Source: Haladaptatus salinisoli
Lineage (GTDB): Archaea; Halobacteriota; Halobacteria; Halobacteriales; Haladaptataceae
Assembly: GCF_020614375.1 (NCBI RefSeq)
Contig: NZ_CP085333.1
Location: 274,578-338,577 of the forward strand
Length of the DNA: 64,000 nt
Direction: 5' to 3'
Positions 1 to 9,600 of this stretch are shown piece after piece; position 1 is the first letter of the stretch; the number at the start of each line of letters is the position of its first letter. The position numbers and the translations under genes were made by a program. The notes under the pieces are model-generated. The model was not told where the DNA came from and made no database searches. It saw only the letters and a program-made list of their open reading frames with translations.

Positions 1-40
1 GTTATTTGAATGACGTCAAACTGGACTCGGTATACCGCCC

Positions 41-493
41 TCACTCCTGTGCGATATCCGATTCACGCCATCCAAGCGGCGATACCACATTTGCTGCCGC
101 ACGAATCAACAACTTCCGGTAAAACCCAACATCGTACTCACTCGCCAATAGCACCCAATCCCTCGACTGCTTTGCATCGTCGACCACCACATACGACACG
201 CTCTGACCAGGCGCACGCGCCAACCCTAAATTAGCTGCTCGTTCGAGTGCCGCCACACTCCGCGTCGATTGCGTGTAATCCTCCCGCTTTTTCGAGACAC
301 GATTCGTGATCACCAACTCATCCGGATCGACCGCACCCCGCTCAAGTCGATCAACCCACGTTCGCAATTCCTCACACACCACCTCTGTATCATGGCGCTC
401 ATCCACCACTCGAATCAACGCTTTCTGCGCATCATCGATATACGACGGTCTACTCCGTTGGCGATACTCCATACCCCAATACTTGTACGACAC
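41..493 (-). pseudogene. C-terminal fragment of a family-B DNA polymerase
   Basis: The 150-residue reading frame matches, from memory of the family, the end of haloarchaeal PolB: a GMEYRQRSRP segment near the start and a FYRKLLIRAA...SPLGW segment near the end, which belong to the thumb and C-terminal region. It opens with GTG and has an in-frame stop at 512-514, so nothing upstream joins it to a palm or exonuclease domain. The matching N-terminal fragment lies at 1037-1567 in the same direction. About 400 catalytic residues expected between them are absent, so this cannot make a polymerase. It could be translated as a stray domain, but I read it as the relic of an internal deletion. Confidence 0.75.
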
Positions 494-1036
494 TCCACTT
501 CTACTTCTTGTTCACGTAACGTGGATAATCGATCCGGGTGGAGTCGTCCATACATAACAAAATAATGCCAACACCACTGCTTGGTACCGTTGTGTATAAA
601 CGGTCCGTTTCTACGGTGCAAACAGTATAGTGTTTCCAATATTGAATTTACTTAGATTTTACAATAGCTACAACTCGTTCGATTTCTCTTTCATCCCGGT
701 AGTGAACAGTCTCGCTACGTTCGTCGTATTCAAGAATGCCATGCTTCTCCAGTCTGGGAAGATGAGTGTGGAGGAGTTGTATTCTGAGTCGGTCGGTATC
801 CCCAGCTACATGTGTATCGCACTGCGTGCGAAGATGCGTGACGAGTTCGTCAACGGTAGCAACCGCTTGTGGCTGCCCGTGGTTACGAACACAACAACGG
901 ACGACCTGCTTATTTCTTGATGACTGAATGGCTAGTGAGGTTTTCGACGAGGTCCGTCGCTGGCAATATCACATAAAAAAGGTTGCGCCGGTGGACTAAC
1001 GCCGAATTATCGAGGGATAAGGCGATCGTTCTCGAT
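494..1036. other. Deletion joint between the two polB fragments
   Basis: This 543-base stretch sits where the exonuclease and palm domains of polB should be. No PolB motif (DxE exonuclease, SLYPS or DTD type) is visible in any frame. The 96-codon forward frame at 630-920 has no recognisable domain and I do not call it a gene. Confidence 0.5.
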
Positions 1037-1567
1037 TTAGTTCTCCTGTTCGACGTCCTCGGCGGAGTTCGAGGCGACCGCGACGCCGGTCTGCGAGTTA
1101 CTGTTGGACTGGCTACTTGCCTGCACCGCCGTCGCGTCGCTCCACTTGCCGATCGAGACGGCAATCTGCATCTGCGAGAGTTCGCGTTTTGGAAGCGGGT
1201 CAATCCCCTTTTCAAGACAGTAGCGAAACTCCCGCGAAAAATCGACGTTGTAACACCGATACTTATCGGGCGAGCCCCACTTGCTCACCATTCGCACCAC
1301 CGAGTTCACTGCCTTGAGGTCAACCACATCCACTCGAAGTACTTGTTCGGGGTCGTGCCGGAAGCTCACGCGTTCATCAACCACAGCGACCTTCACAACA
1401 GCGGGATGATCTCGGAGTGCAGTACGTGCCGTCGAAAAATCGCCGTCACCATGCACCGACACGTAAATTGTCGGCGTGTACGATTCATCAACTTCACACT
1501 CCACCCCCGTCTCGGTCACCGACCAGGTGAGCACGTCGCCGTCGGCGTAGTCGATTTTGTACACCAT
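1037..1567 (-). pseudogene. N-terminal fragment of a family-B DNA polymerase
   Basis: The frame starts with MVYKIDYADGDVLTWSV and runs to about residue 130 with the typical N-terminal domain of haloarchaeal PolB (VDFSREFRYCLEKGIDPLP). It then passes into a low-complexity S/N/Q/T tail and stops at residue 176, before the 3'-5' exonuclease domain. The ATG follows the 1572-1820 gene by four bases, so it keeps its operon start. The C-terminal piece lies further downstream at 41-493. The tail may be a fused foreign end or a hinge exposed by deletion. Loss of function as a polymerase is certain from the missing domains; residual function of the N-domain is unknown. Confidence 0.75.
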
Positions 1568-1571
1568 CGCC

Positions 1572-1820
1572 TCATCCCAGATCGTTCAAATCATCCTCGA
1601 TGTGATCAAGCCGATCTTCCAAGTCGTCCAGTTGCTTTTGCTGTTCGAGCAGAATCGAGATCAATATCGGCGTCTCAATGGCCAGTGACTGGTGAACGGT
1701 GCTGGGGTCGGTATGCAACTGCGCATACTCAAGGAGCCGGTCAAACACTGCTTGATCAGTCGGTCGAAGCGCCCGACGATACTCGTCCCATTCTGCCTCA
1801 ATGTGGCTGTCGTGGATCAT
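1572..1820 (-). CDS. Small coiled-coil protein encoded with polB
   Basis: An 82-residue acidic protein beginning MIHDSHIEAEWDEYRRAL. I chose this ATG because the longer frame upstream (to 1883) reads as non-coding. The C-terminal third (LLEQQKQLDDLEDRLDHIEDDL) is a heptad-like coiled coil suited to dimerisation. It ends four bases before the polB fragment start, so the two were co-transcribed. I recall similar small genes directly upstream of polB in haloarchaeal plasmids and proviruses, but its function is not established. Its partner is broken here, so the gene is probably an orphan. Confidence 0.6.
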   Translation of the reverse strand: MIHDSHIEAEWDEYRRALRPTDQAVFDRLLEYAQLHTDPSTVHQSLAIETPILISILLEQQKQLDDLEDRLDHIEDDLNDLG

Positions 1821-2619
1821 TGCAGGTAGATACGACCACTGAGATACCCTTAGGCAAGCCAGGGTCGTTTCCAAAGATTCCAATACAGGAAATGTCGATG
1901 GAAATCAGTGTGGATGTCGGCCGCGCTGGTCGCCACATTGGAGAACGAATGTGAACTGCTCACTCGCTGATTTCGATCGGTTCACTGCATCGGTAGAAGC
2001 CCACTGAAAACTCGAAAAATCTCTGCCGATTTGGCCGGGATAAATCCCATATTCCGCTCGCCAAATCTCGACAAGGGCGAGATGATGTCGAACGAATTGG
2101 TCGAAGAATCTGTGGTGGAGTTTACACTGCTTCTAGGGGCAATTCGAAAGTGGTTGTAGAGGGTTCGATTCCGCCTCAACTGACGCAGTTGGACACGAAT
2201 CTACCGCAGTCAATCACGATCAGAAAGCCCGACACTGATGGTGGAATCCAACACCCCTCATCCGTTTCCGATTTGGCTTTCCGAAAGTCCTGGTCTAGAC
2301 AGACAGGGCACTGAATAAGAAAATTTACTCAATCCATCGCGAAGGAGGCTACGGAGGGAAAGTCAGCTCTCACGACCAGCCACGGCGACACGGTCGGGTG
2401 ATGACGCCAGACTGTGACGTCGCGCTGGTCTCTGGTGAGAGCGTATCTTCATTAACGACATCGGGGATAATATAAGTTCGTCAGACATCTGTTGATTTTA
2501 TTATACTATCTCATCAAATAACCCCATGCAACATTTATTGGTCTCGATTTTAGCGTTGTTTTCTTTTGATTGAGTAAATCCCGCAGTAAGTGGTCATTAC
2601 TCAATTATTTGGAGAACGA
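1821..2619. other. Intergenic region with a long imperfect hairpin
   Basis: About 800 bases without a supportable gene. The only clear structure is an imperfect inverted repeat at 2366-2442: arms 2366-2373/2435-2442 (8 bp), 2374-2380/2424-2430 (7 bp) and 2385-2389/2419-2423 (5 bp) are all perfect, separated by small bulges around a 29-base loop. It could be an RNA hairpin, a MITE relic or a protein-binding palindrome. The AT-rich run after 2470 is the likely promoter region of the next gene. Confidence 0.4.
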
Positions 2620-3024
2620 ATGGAAAGTATGAACAGCGACACAATGAAAACGAAAACAACCAGCTGGTTCGGTTCCACCACGGAGCACTCGAGACCGAGT
2701 CCACCATCCCAATACGCATTGGTCGCCTCGAAGACGATTGACCTCGAAGCATCGAATATGGAGCTTGTTACTGAAGTCGCTGATGCACTCATGAACGTGA
2801 TTGAGCCGGCAGGTGGCCAAATCATACTCTCACTGTACGAATACGTGAACCCAGATGCACTCGAAGACATCATCACAGCAAGCACGGAGAAAAAGAGTGA
2901 CATCGAAGTCCGATTCATGGTTGAGGACTATCTCATCACCGTCCGGAGCGACCATACCGTTCTTATCTACGAACCAATCAGAGTACAACGCGAAACTAGT
3001 GGAAATCGATGTCCGGCTAGTTGA
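2620..3024 (+). CDS. HalOD1-domain protein
   Basis: A 134-residue protein. The ATG at 2620 has a GGAG six bases upstream, which favours it over the upstream GTG at 2590. After an unstructured S/T-rich N-terminus, residues about 45-125 carry the haloarchaeal output domain HalOD1: an (S)LYEYVNPDALEDII helix segment followed by a V(R)FMVEDYLITVRSDHTVLIYE strand pair. HalOD1 is known as a presumed signalling output domain, often fused to receiver domains, and also found alone; its biochemical role is unproven. The gene is separate from the other HalOD1 gene (3553-3849), which faces it across the hairpin-rich intergenic region. Confidence 0.8.
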   Translation: MESMNSDTMKTKTTSWFGSTTEHSRPSPPSQYALVASKTIDLEASNMELVTEVADALMNVIEPAGGQIILSLYEYVNPDALEDIITASTEKKSDIEVRFMVEDYLITVRSDHTVLIYEPIRVQRETSGNRCPAS

Positions 3025-3249
3025 CCAAGAATAGCGATTCAATCTACTATTTACTACCTACGTTGAACCTCACAAACAAGATGGCCCTTGCTACTCAGAT
3101 CCGTAATCAGTGAGTCGGAGTTTCCCCTCGACTTCGTACACATGGCCCTTATTGTACAAACGTTCGATGATATCTTTGGCAGTAGGCCGTTCGAGATCTT
3201 CTTTCTCAGCTAGAACGGTATAGGCTTGCTCGTAAGTAAGTAGAGATAA

Positions 3250-3500
3250 GCAGGCTAGAGCCTAGTGGACTGTCCTCTGAGTACTAGCAGGAGTAAGTCA
3301 TATCTAGCGACGGTGGGACTGTCAAGCGAGCGCTGTTACAACGGAACTCTGGTGTGTCACCAGCAGGACTGGCAGGAGCTGAGGCTGACTGTCTGTCCGG
3401 TGGAAAAGCAGCTGAAACCTGGTGTGTTTCAGCTGGGTGGGCACCCCCTCAGGTTTCATTCTATCGAGATAGAGTGAGCCTAGGTGGACACCGAGTAATC
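3250..3500 (+). ncRNA. Hairpin-rich non-coding stretch, candidate structured RNA
   Basis: The 528-base gap between two HalOD1 genes contains a tight run of perfect or near-perfect hairpins: 3349-3354/3358-3363 (CTGGTG...CACCAG), 3409-3418/3426-3435 (10 bp, 7-base loop), a GGGTG/CACCC stem just after it, and 3459-3466/3469-3476 (one wobble). Short overlapping frames here have no domain and no coding character. The strand is unproven because DNA hairpins are symmetric. It may be a regulatory RNA, a MITE or a structured leader. A weakly similar stretch near 50520-50760 lies beside another HalOD1 gene. Confidence 0.3.
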
Positions 3501-3552
3501 TTAGAGACCTACCGATTGGGGAGTAGCGTGACTGTATTGGCGTACCGATACG

Positions 3553-3849
3553 TCATTCATGGTCATCGCCGGTCAGTGGCTCGATCTGTAGACTATCTGG
3601 GGACACCGTCACCCGACAGCCAATGTATTCGAAGGTAACGGTCGGGCCAGCGATGGCTTCGGGGGTGTTTTCAAAGAGTGAATCCAACGCAACTGGATCA
3701 GTCCAGTTAGAGAGTGATTCTATCTTTGTGGCAGGCTGATGCAGTGCGTCGGCCATCGCCGACACCACGGCCATACTTGGCGGCTGACTGTAGTGTTGTT
3801 TGAAGACCGGTTCTATGTTGACGTCGGGTGGATATGAGTGATCTTTCAT
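3553..3849 (-). CDS. HalOD1-domain protein
   Basis: A 98-residue protein with the complete HalOD1 pattern: a helical N-terminal half (MAVVSAMADALHQ), a DPVALDSLF helix near residue 53 and a TVTFEYIGCRVTVSPDSLQIEPL strand pair at about 70-93. Its ATG lies six bases after the end of the DUF7344 gene (3856-5046), so the two form an operon. The pairing of a predicted DNA-binding or sensor protein with a small output-domain protein suggests a signalling couple, but no partner has been shown for this family. Confidence 0.8.
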   Translation of the reverse strand: MKDHSYPPDVNIEPVFKQHYSQPPSMAVVSAMADALHQPATKIESLSNWTDPVALDSLFENTPEAIAGPTVTFEYIGCRVTVSPDSLQIEPLTGDDHE

Positions 3850-3855
3850 TGATGA

Positions 3856-5046
3856 TTAAAACAGCGATTGCGATTCAGAATCGTGATCTTCAGTCTGATC
3901 ATCAAGTTTAGCGAATTGGGAGCGTATCATTTGCTGCAGCAAGACAACGAGTGTGTTATCAGCCCCTTCAGCGAAGATCGCTTGTTCTTTGTGGACGCCT
4001 GCATCGGACTTCTCCCCAAGTGTTCCGATCATAACGGCTTCACGGTCAGCGAATACGAGACGGCCAACATTCTCCCCATCGACCGGAAGGTTAAGCCAGT
4101 TCGTCTGTGGTTCCCACAAGGTAACCTCTGGAGCATGTTCCCGAACGAATCCTTGGACAGTCGGATCAGCAGTCCCAAGGTAGACGTCTACACCGCGGTC
4201 AGCAGCTTGCTTGATACGGGAAAAACACCCGGCTTCAAGGAGACCAGTCGCCGTGAACATCAGAAAGAGTTCTTCGTCGGCCTCCTCACAGAGTGATTGA
4301 CCACACGAGACCGTCTTCTCTCGACCATCGATTGTCCAGATGTCTGCATCCTTTGGCGTGTCCGTCAGGGTCACTCTGAAATTTGAACCCAGCTCGGAGT
4401 GCATCCATGGAACACGAAGGAGTGGGTGACCCTCATAGACGACCGTTTCTTCGTCCGTATTATACTCAATGAGCCCTGCCTCCTGCAGATGTGGGAGATG
4501 AACGTGCTGGAGGGACTGGAGAACCTGCTCGACGTCCTCTGGTGGCCCGCCTCGTTGAGGTGAAGCGATGTCATGTGCCAGCGTCTGGAGTTTGATCGGA
4601 TGATATTGATGGCTGAGTACGTCGAGAATGGTTCGACGACGGGCATCTGCGAGCGCCCGAAAGAGTGCATCGAGAGATGCGCTCTCCGCAGATACGTTAT
4701 CCGTGATGGCTGCGAGGATACCGACATCCTGATAGGCTGGATGGTTGGTGAGTTCGACAGTGGTAGCAGTGGTATTTTGCCGAATCAATCCCGCGGTGTC
4801 CAACTTCGGCAAATGGACGTGATGGATGGCGGTCAGTGTCTGCTGGCGTTCTTCGTTGGTCACTTGCTCCAGTGAGTGGTTTTTGTTGGCTGCCAGGCTG
4901 GTAGCGAGTTCATCTCGCGTTATAGACGCAGGAGCGTGGTCGTGAATGTATCCTAGAAGGTGGCGTCGCTCGCTACTTGCTAAGCATGAAAAGAGGGCGT
5001 TCAGGGAGCCGCCTCCCTTTTCAAGTCTGCCGTTCTTCTGACTCAT
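3856..5046 (-). CDS. Regulator with two DUF7344 winged-helix repeats and a C-terminal sensor-like domain
   Basis: A 396-residue protein. Residues about 12-105 and 122-210 are two copies of the haloarchaeal DUF7344 domain: LNALFSCLASSERRHLLGYI and LDALFRALADARRRTILDVL, each followed by an HVHLPKL(D/Q)xAGLI wing. This is the usual winged-helix layout of haloarchaeal transcription regulators. The C-terminal 180 residues resemble the effector region of TrmB-like proteins, including the LYGTADPTVQGFVREHAPEV-like segment, and probably sense a ligand or stress. The first gene of a two-gene operon with the HalOD1 gene downstream. The sharp start and ATG are supported by a short AT-rich promoter region above 5046. 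Confidence 0.75.
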   Translation of the reverse strand: MSQKNGRLEKGGGSLNALFSCLASSERRHLLGYIHDHAPASITRDELATSLAANKNHSLEQVTNEERQQTLTAIHHVHLPKLDTAGLIRQNTTATTVELTNHPAYQDVGILAAITDNVSAESASLDALFRALADARRRTILDVLSHQYHPIKLQTLAHDIASPQRGGPPEDVEQVLQSLQHVHLPHLQEAGLIEYNTDEETVVYEGHPLLRVPWMHSELGSNFRVTLTDTPKDADIWTIDGREKTVSCGQSLCEEADEELFLMFTATGLLEAGCFSRIKQAADRGVDVYLGTADPTVQGFVREHAPEVTLWEPQTNWLNLPVDGENVGRLVFADREAVMIGTLGEKSDAGVHKEQAIFAEGADNTLVVLLQQMIRSQFAKLDDQTEDHDSESQSLF

Positions 5047-5401
5047 TCTTAAGTAGGTTGCGAAGAGTATGAATAAACGTTCGGGCTGAATAATCAGCTT
5101 GTATTTCGATACTGTACAAATTCGTCGGGAGTGGCGACGCGGAGCGGCCCGCTGTAGTCACTACAACTGTAGTTCTTAATTAGGGAGTCTGGAATTACGA
5201 CCAAATCAACGGAGGAAGTGCGAGTTACGATCAGTCCATTCGACACTATTGGTGAGACGATTCGCGACACGGCTACTGCGGAGGCGAAACAACTCGCAGA
5301 GTTTCTTGAGAGGGTCGCTTGTACTCGGCTGGCAATCTTCTTAAACTGGTACGATTCCCTCCAGTGTTACTGTATCACGATTTTAATTGGCAATGGCGAG
5401 T

Positions 5402-5790
5402 GACATCCTCCCGCGCCTCAAGACGCGGGCCTCCCACACGCCGGTCGTGCTGAGTAGGGACGGTTACGGTTCGCACCCCGATGAGGTGCTGGCTATGCCA
5501 CGCCACCGGTACTCCTATCGTGTCCGGGAAATGGACGGGACTTGGAGGTACCTGACTGTTTTGTGTCGGTTGGGTGTCCGAGGGCTTACTTGTTTGATTT
5601 CGGCGTTCGCTGTGGCAAACACCCAGTCAACTGCCAGGTTGCGGACTGGCAGAACCCGATGGGGGTACCATCGAATCGACACCGAGAGAACCCACGAAGA
5701 GCGCCGAAGACTGTACCGTACAGTGAAGTAACCAAAGACGGCGAGTCATCCACACCCTCAAGGGTGTGGTCTTCTCGCCTACAATCCTAT
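5402..5790 (+). mobile_element. Orphan IS200/IS605-type ends without a transposase gene
   Basis: Two hairpins of the kind found at the ends of haloarchaeal IS1341/IS605 elements lie about 340 bases apart. The first follows GACATCCTC with stem 5410-5415/5424-5429. The second has a perfect 9-bp stem, 5750-5758/5761-5769, and is followed by TTCTCGCCTACAAT. The same hairpin-plus-TTCTCGCCT signature recurs at 23392 and 23479. The DNA between has no tnpA or tnpB reading frame. I read it as a non-autonomous derivative or decayed element; an RNA transcribed from it could still resemble a TnpB guide scaffold. Confidence 0.55.
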
Positions 5791-5817
5791 AATCCAAGGT
5801 CAACTCGACTACTACAA

Positions 5818-6489
5818 TTACGGCTCGACTTTTCGCTCAACGATGTCACCGTCTGCTAAGAACATAGTATCCTGATAGAGCGGGCTCAATTGCACGTCAT
5901 GGCTAATTGTGACAAGTGCCGTGTCAGTACTCTCTTGGACATCAAACAGTAGTTCAAGCACTTTATCGGTCGTATCTGGATCGAGTTGCCCTGTCGGCTC
6001 GTCGGCAAGAATAATTGCCGGCCGGTTTGCAAGAGCACGAGCGATTGCAACTCGCTGTTTTTCACCACCACTTAACGTTGCAGGATATTGGTCAGTCAAA
6101 TCCATAATGTCAAGTTGTGTGAAGAGGTTCTTAAGCCAAGATTCATCACGTTCTCCAGTATGATCCTGCGGTACTGCTGCGTTCTCCCACGCAGTGAGAT
6201 CAGAGATCAACTGAAAATCTTGGAAAATAAACCCGATTGTATCTCGACGCAAGCGCGCTCGTTCTCGTTCCGGCAGCGTACTTGCATCAGAACCCATGAC
6301 CTCCAGTGTGCCACTAGAAGGTGTGTCTAATAACCCAAGAATATTGAAGAGAGTCGTTTTCCCTGCCCCACTTGGTCCCTGAATAAGCAACCGTGCGTCA
6401 GCAGGAACTCTTAAAGAAACATTTGACAAGATTTCAGAAGAACCACGAGTAACGCTAATATCGGTCGCTTTGAGGACGGTCTCTTCCAT
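5818..6489 (-). CDS. ABC transporter ATP-binding protein (LolD/MacB type)
   Basis: A 223-residue ATPase of normal length for the LolD/MacB/FtsE-like group. It has a Walker A (GPSGAGKTT, residues about 38-46), Q-loop (FIFQDFQLI), signature LSGGEKQR (about 140), Walker B (IILADEP) and H-loop (TISHD). It sits 111 bases downstream of the giant FtsX-type permease at 6601-9747 on the same strand, so the pair should form one transporter. Family members do not transport by channel but couple ATP hydrolysis to extracytoplasmic movements, for lipoprotein release, peptide export or envelope control. The substrate is unknown. Confidence 0.93.
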   Translation of the reverse strand: MEETVLKATDISVTRGSSEILSNVSLRVPADARLLIQGPSGAGKTTLFNILGLLDTPSSGTLEVMGSDASTLPERERARLRRDTIGFIFQDFQLISDLTAWENAAVPQDHTGERDESWLKNLFTQLDIMDLTDQYPATLSGGEKQRVAIARALANRPAIILADEPTGQLDPDTTDKVLELLFDVQESTDTALVTISHDVQLSPLYQDTMFLADGDIVERKVEP

Positions 6490-6600
6490 TTAACAAGTCG
6501 TATGACTGCACCAAACAAAAAGTATGGTGCTGAATCTATGTCGAATTCGATCTCAATTGTCCTTTGTCACGTCATTAAAAATCAATTAGACGAAGAATCT

Positions 6601-9600
6601 TCAATCAGAAGTGGAGGGCTTATTCTGCTGTAAGTCTGTACTTTCTTCGGCTTTCTCGTCATTGTCTCGTTCTACCTTTGGATACTGCCCCTCACTGTCA
6701 TCTACTGAAGTGTTGTGAATCGGCGCTTTCACATCGCTTTCTGATTGTAACTTGGTGGGCTCTGTCGTGAGGAACGGGAGGGCAGCTAGCATTGCACTGA
6801 TGCAAGAAAGGAAGAGTGCACCAATTCCAGTGCTTGCAATAACGAACAACGACGTGGTGACTGATAGTTGGATTCCAAAGATTGTGAGCATACCTGTTAT
6901 CGCCATACCAGACACAATGGCAAATGCACAGAGCAAGGCAGCGATCGTCGCAGGAATTGATAGTCGACACACATCGCTAAGGAGTAATCGAAGGACCTGC
7001 CAACGAGAAGCGCCTGTGGCACGATGGATGCCAACCGCTCGTCGACGGGCATGCACCACTTGTGCAAACGTTGCAGTCGTACTTCCGATGGTTGTGACAC
7101 CAGCAAGGATAATCATGCCTGCTAAGAGCAATTTGAAGTTCCCAAATATCCGCATAACAGCTTGGCCAATCCCACTACCAGCAGAATACTGCGTATCTTG
7201 GGCGAGTGTTGAGCCAATCCGGTCGTCACCCAAGATAACATAAGAATCTGTGGCCAGCGTTTGACCCTCGGATACAACCCGAACAGAGTAGTCCCCTGGA
7301 GCAAGACGATCCGTTGAATCCGTCTTTCCTAATGTGACGGGCATTGTACTCATATTATATGGTTGGAGAGTCACCGTTCGAGTCGTCGTTTGAGCAGGTG
7401 TTACGAGTGATAAATTCCGTGTAAGCTTCGTCCCCCATGGGTTGATAACGGTGACCTTCGCTTCAGGTTGTGTGTAGACACTCGCCTTCTGTGGTATCAC
7501 CTTCACATCAGCAAACAGTTGTCGTGAAGCATTCGGGGTGATCAGAATCTGTGTTGTATTACTTCGGCTACCTTTACGCGCTGTCAGATTATAGGTACCT
7601 GGTGTCTCTGGAAGCGTCACAAGTGCAATCCCCCGATCGTTTGTCTGGGTCGCTGTGTCCCCTATTTGGAGTGTTGCACCAGACACATTTGTGCCAGTCA
7701 CCGTTTGTACGGGAATGGCAACGGTGGACCCTGGTGGTGCTTGCTGTGGTACAAGCGGAAGCACAAGCGGTGATTGTTGATACACTTGGATTGGCTGCGA
7801 GTATGACCCAGCATGCAACGTGTACTTGCCAGCAGTGTTGACACTGAGATTCATCCGAATTGTAGTTTCCTCGCCTGGTTGGAGTGTCACAGAGCGCTGC
7901 TGAGTTGCACTGCCAAGCGTGGCCGTCACTTGGCGAGTCTGCGTTTGAAAGCCGATATTCTGCAGCGTGATTGAGATCGGTGTCGGTTCGCCAACGATTG
8001 TTTCGTTTGGGGCAGAGACACCACTTGTAATCACTTGTTGCGTCCCTGCTCCGGTTGCCTGTCCCTTTTGAAGATCAGGGTTTCCACCCGACGTACGAAT
8101 GAAATGGACAACGCCAGGCTTTGTCGAGAGATCATGAGCAGTTGCAAGGGGGAAAATCAGCTGATCATCTAAAACCCCCGGAGCACGATAGATACCCACA
8201 ATTGTAACTCGGGTAACTGCGGGTGAGGTACTTCCCCCAAGGGTGATTGACTCGCCAACCTCAATACCGAGTGTTTGAGCGAGATCGTGCCCAATAACTG
8301 CCTCAGCCTTTGAACGCGGTGGATGTCCCTTGATCAAGGTTGCATCTGAAACGGCAGCAAATGCCGTATAATTCGCCCCACGAGCGAGGTATGGTTTTCC
8401 ATTAGCGACCTGCGCAACGATAACCTCTGGGCTCGCATTGAGTCCTTGGTCTCGAAGTTCCGTTGCATATTGGCTTTCAATTCGACTCGCCATTGGATAT
8501 GGTGCTCCAGGTTCCGTCACTGTCCCTGAGGAAGCTGTTGTGAGTGGAGCAAGCACACCGAGAAGTGATCCAGAGAGAAGCACAATCACTGCAAAGACAG
8601 TCAACGTAGTTGTAGCAGGGATTATGGCTCGCCAGTCGAGTAACTGCGGCCGAAGTCGAGATTCAAGAGATCCTAACCATGAATCGCGTATTTGTTTTGT
8701 TCCCGATGACTGTGCTATTTGAGACGGTGGAGTCGTTATCGTCGGCCACGCTGCTAAAATCCCTGCAAGAACACCAACAGCGACTAAACTGAGCAGCATT
8801 GGCACCAATATCCGTGCAACTGACGGTGTAACCGCTGGCTCCAGTGAAATCGATAGGCCGAGGAAAATCGCGATATTCACTGTTGCTCGTGTGACGATCA
8901 CACCAAGTGCGTACCCAAGCAGCGAACCGACAAGGGCTAAGGTACCAGCTCGAATAGCAAAAATGCCAATAATTCGTCGTGAAGTGCCCCCAGTTGATCG
9001 GATCACTTCAATTGTCTTGAGGCGACTTCGGACACTCATCTTTGTCACGTTATACAATACGACGAGAATGAGCACAGCAGCACCAGCAGTTGCTGCAAAA
9101 AGGACGCGCAGGACTTCTTGCATCCCTCCGAGAAAGTAGGCGAAAAGCGAAGGACTCACTGTTCCTTGTTGCGGGAGGAGCTTCCATCCGCTGCTGTTTG
9201 ACACATTTGTCCGAATTATCAACGCATCTGTGTCACCAAGCGATTGGACCGTAGAAGGATTAGCAACGTACCATGAATGGGGAAAGATTGAATCCGTCGA
9301 GGTGTAGGGTACGACTGGTACCGAGAGCGTTCGACCGTCATTCGTTTGGAGTTGTTGCTGCGTCGGTGTAGAAACGGTTCCCCGTAATCCATTCGCTGGC
9401 GGTCGGGGAATCGATGCTTTTCGCCATGAAACAGAGAGCTGTGTGAGTTCGGTCGGGGCGTTAGCTGGTACACCGACGATATATTGTTTTTCACCATTTC
9501 GTATTACCGTCGTAGTTGGGAATACAAGATCACTATTGGCCGCAGTCTGCTGGGCTTTGGTATATGAATCAGAGTGTTCAACAACCATTGAGTTGTCATA

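Noticed and set aside
983..1954. Long forward frame opposite the polB N-terminal fragment
   Set aside because: It is the mirror of the coding frames at 1037-1567 and 1572-1820, has no domain and no start context.
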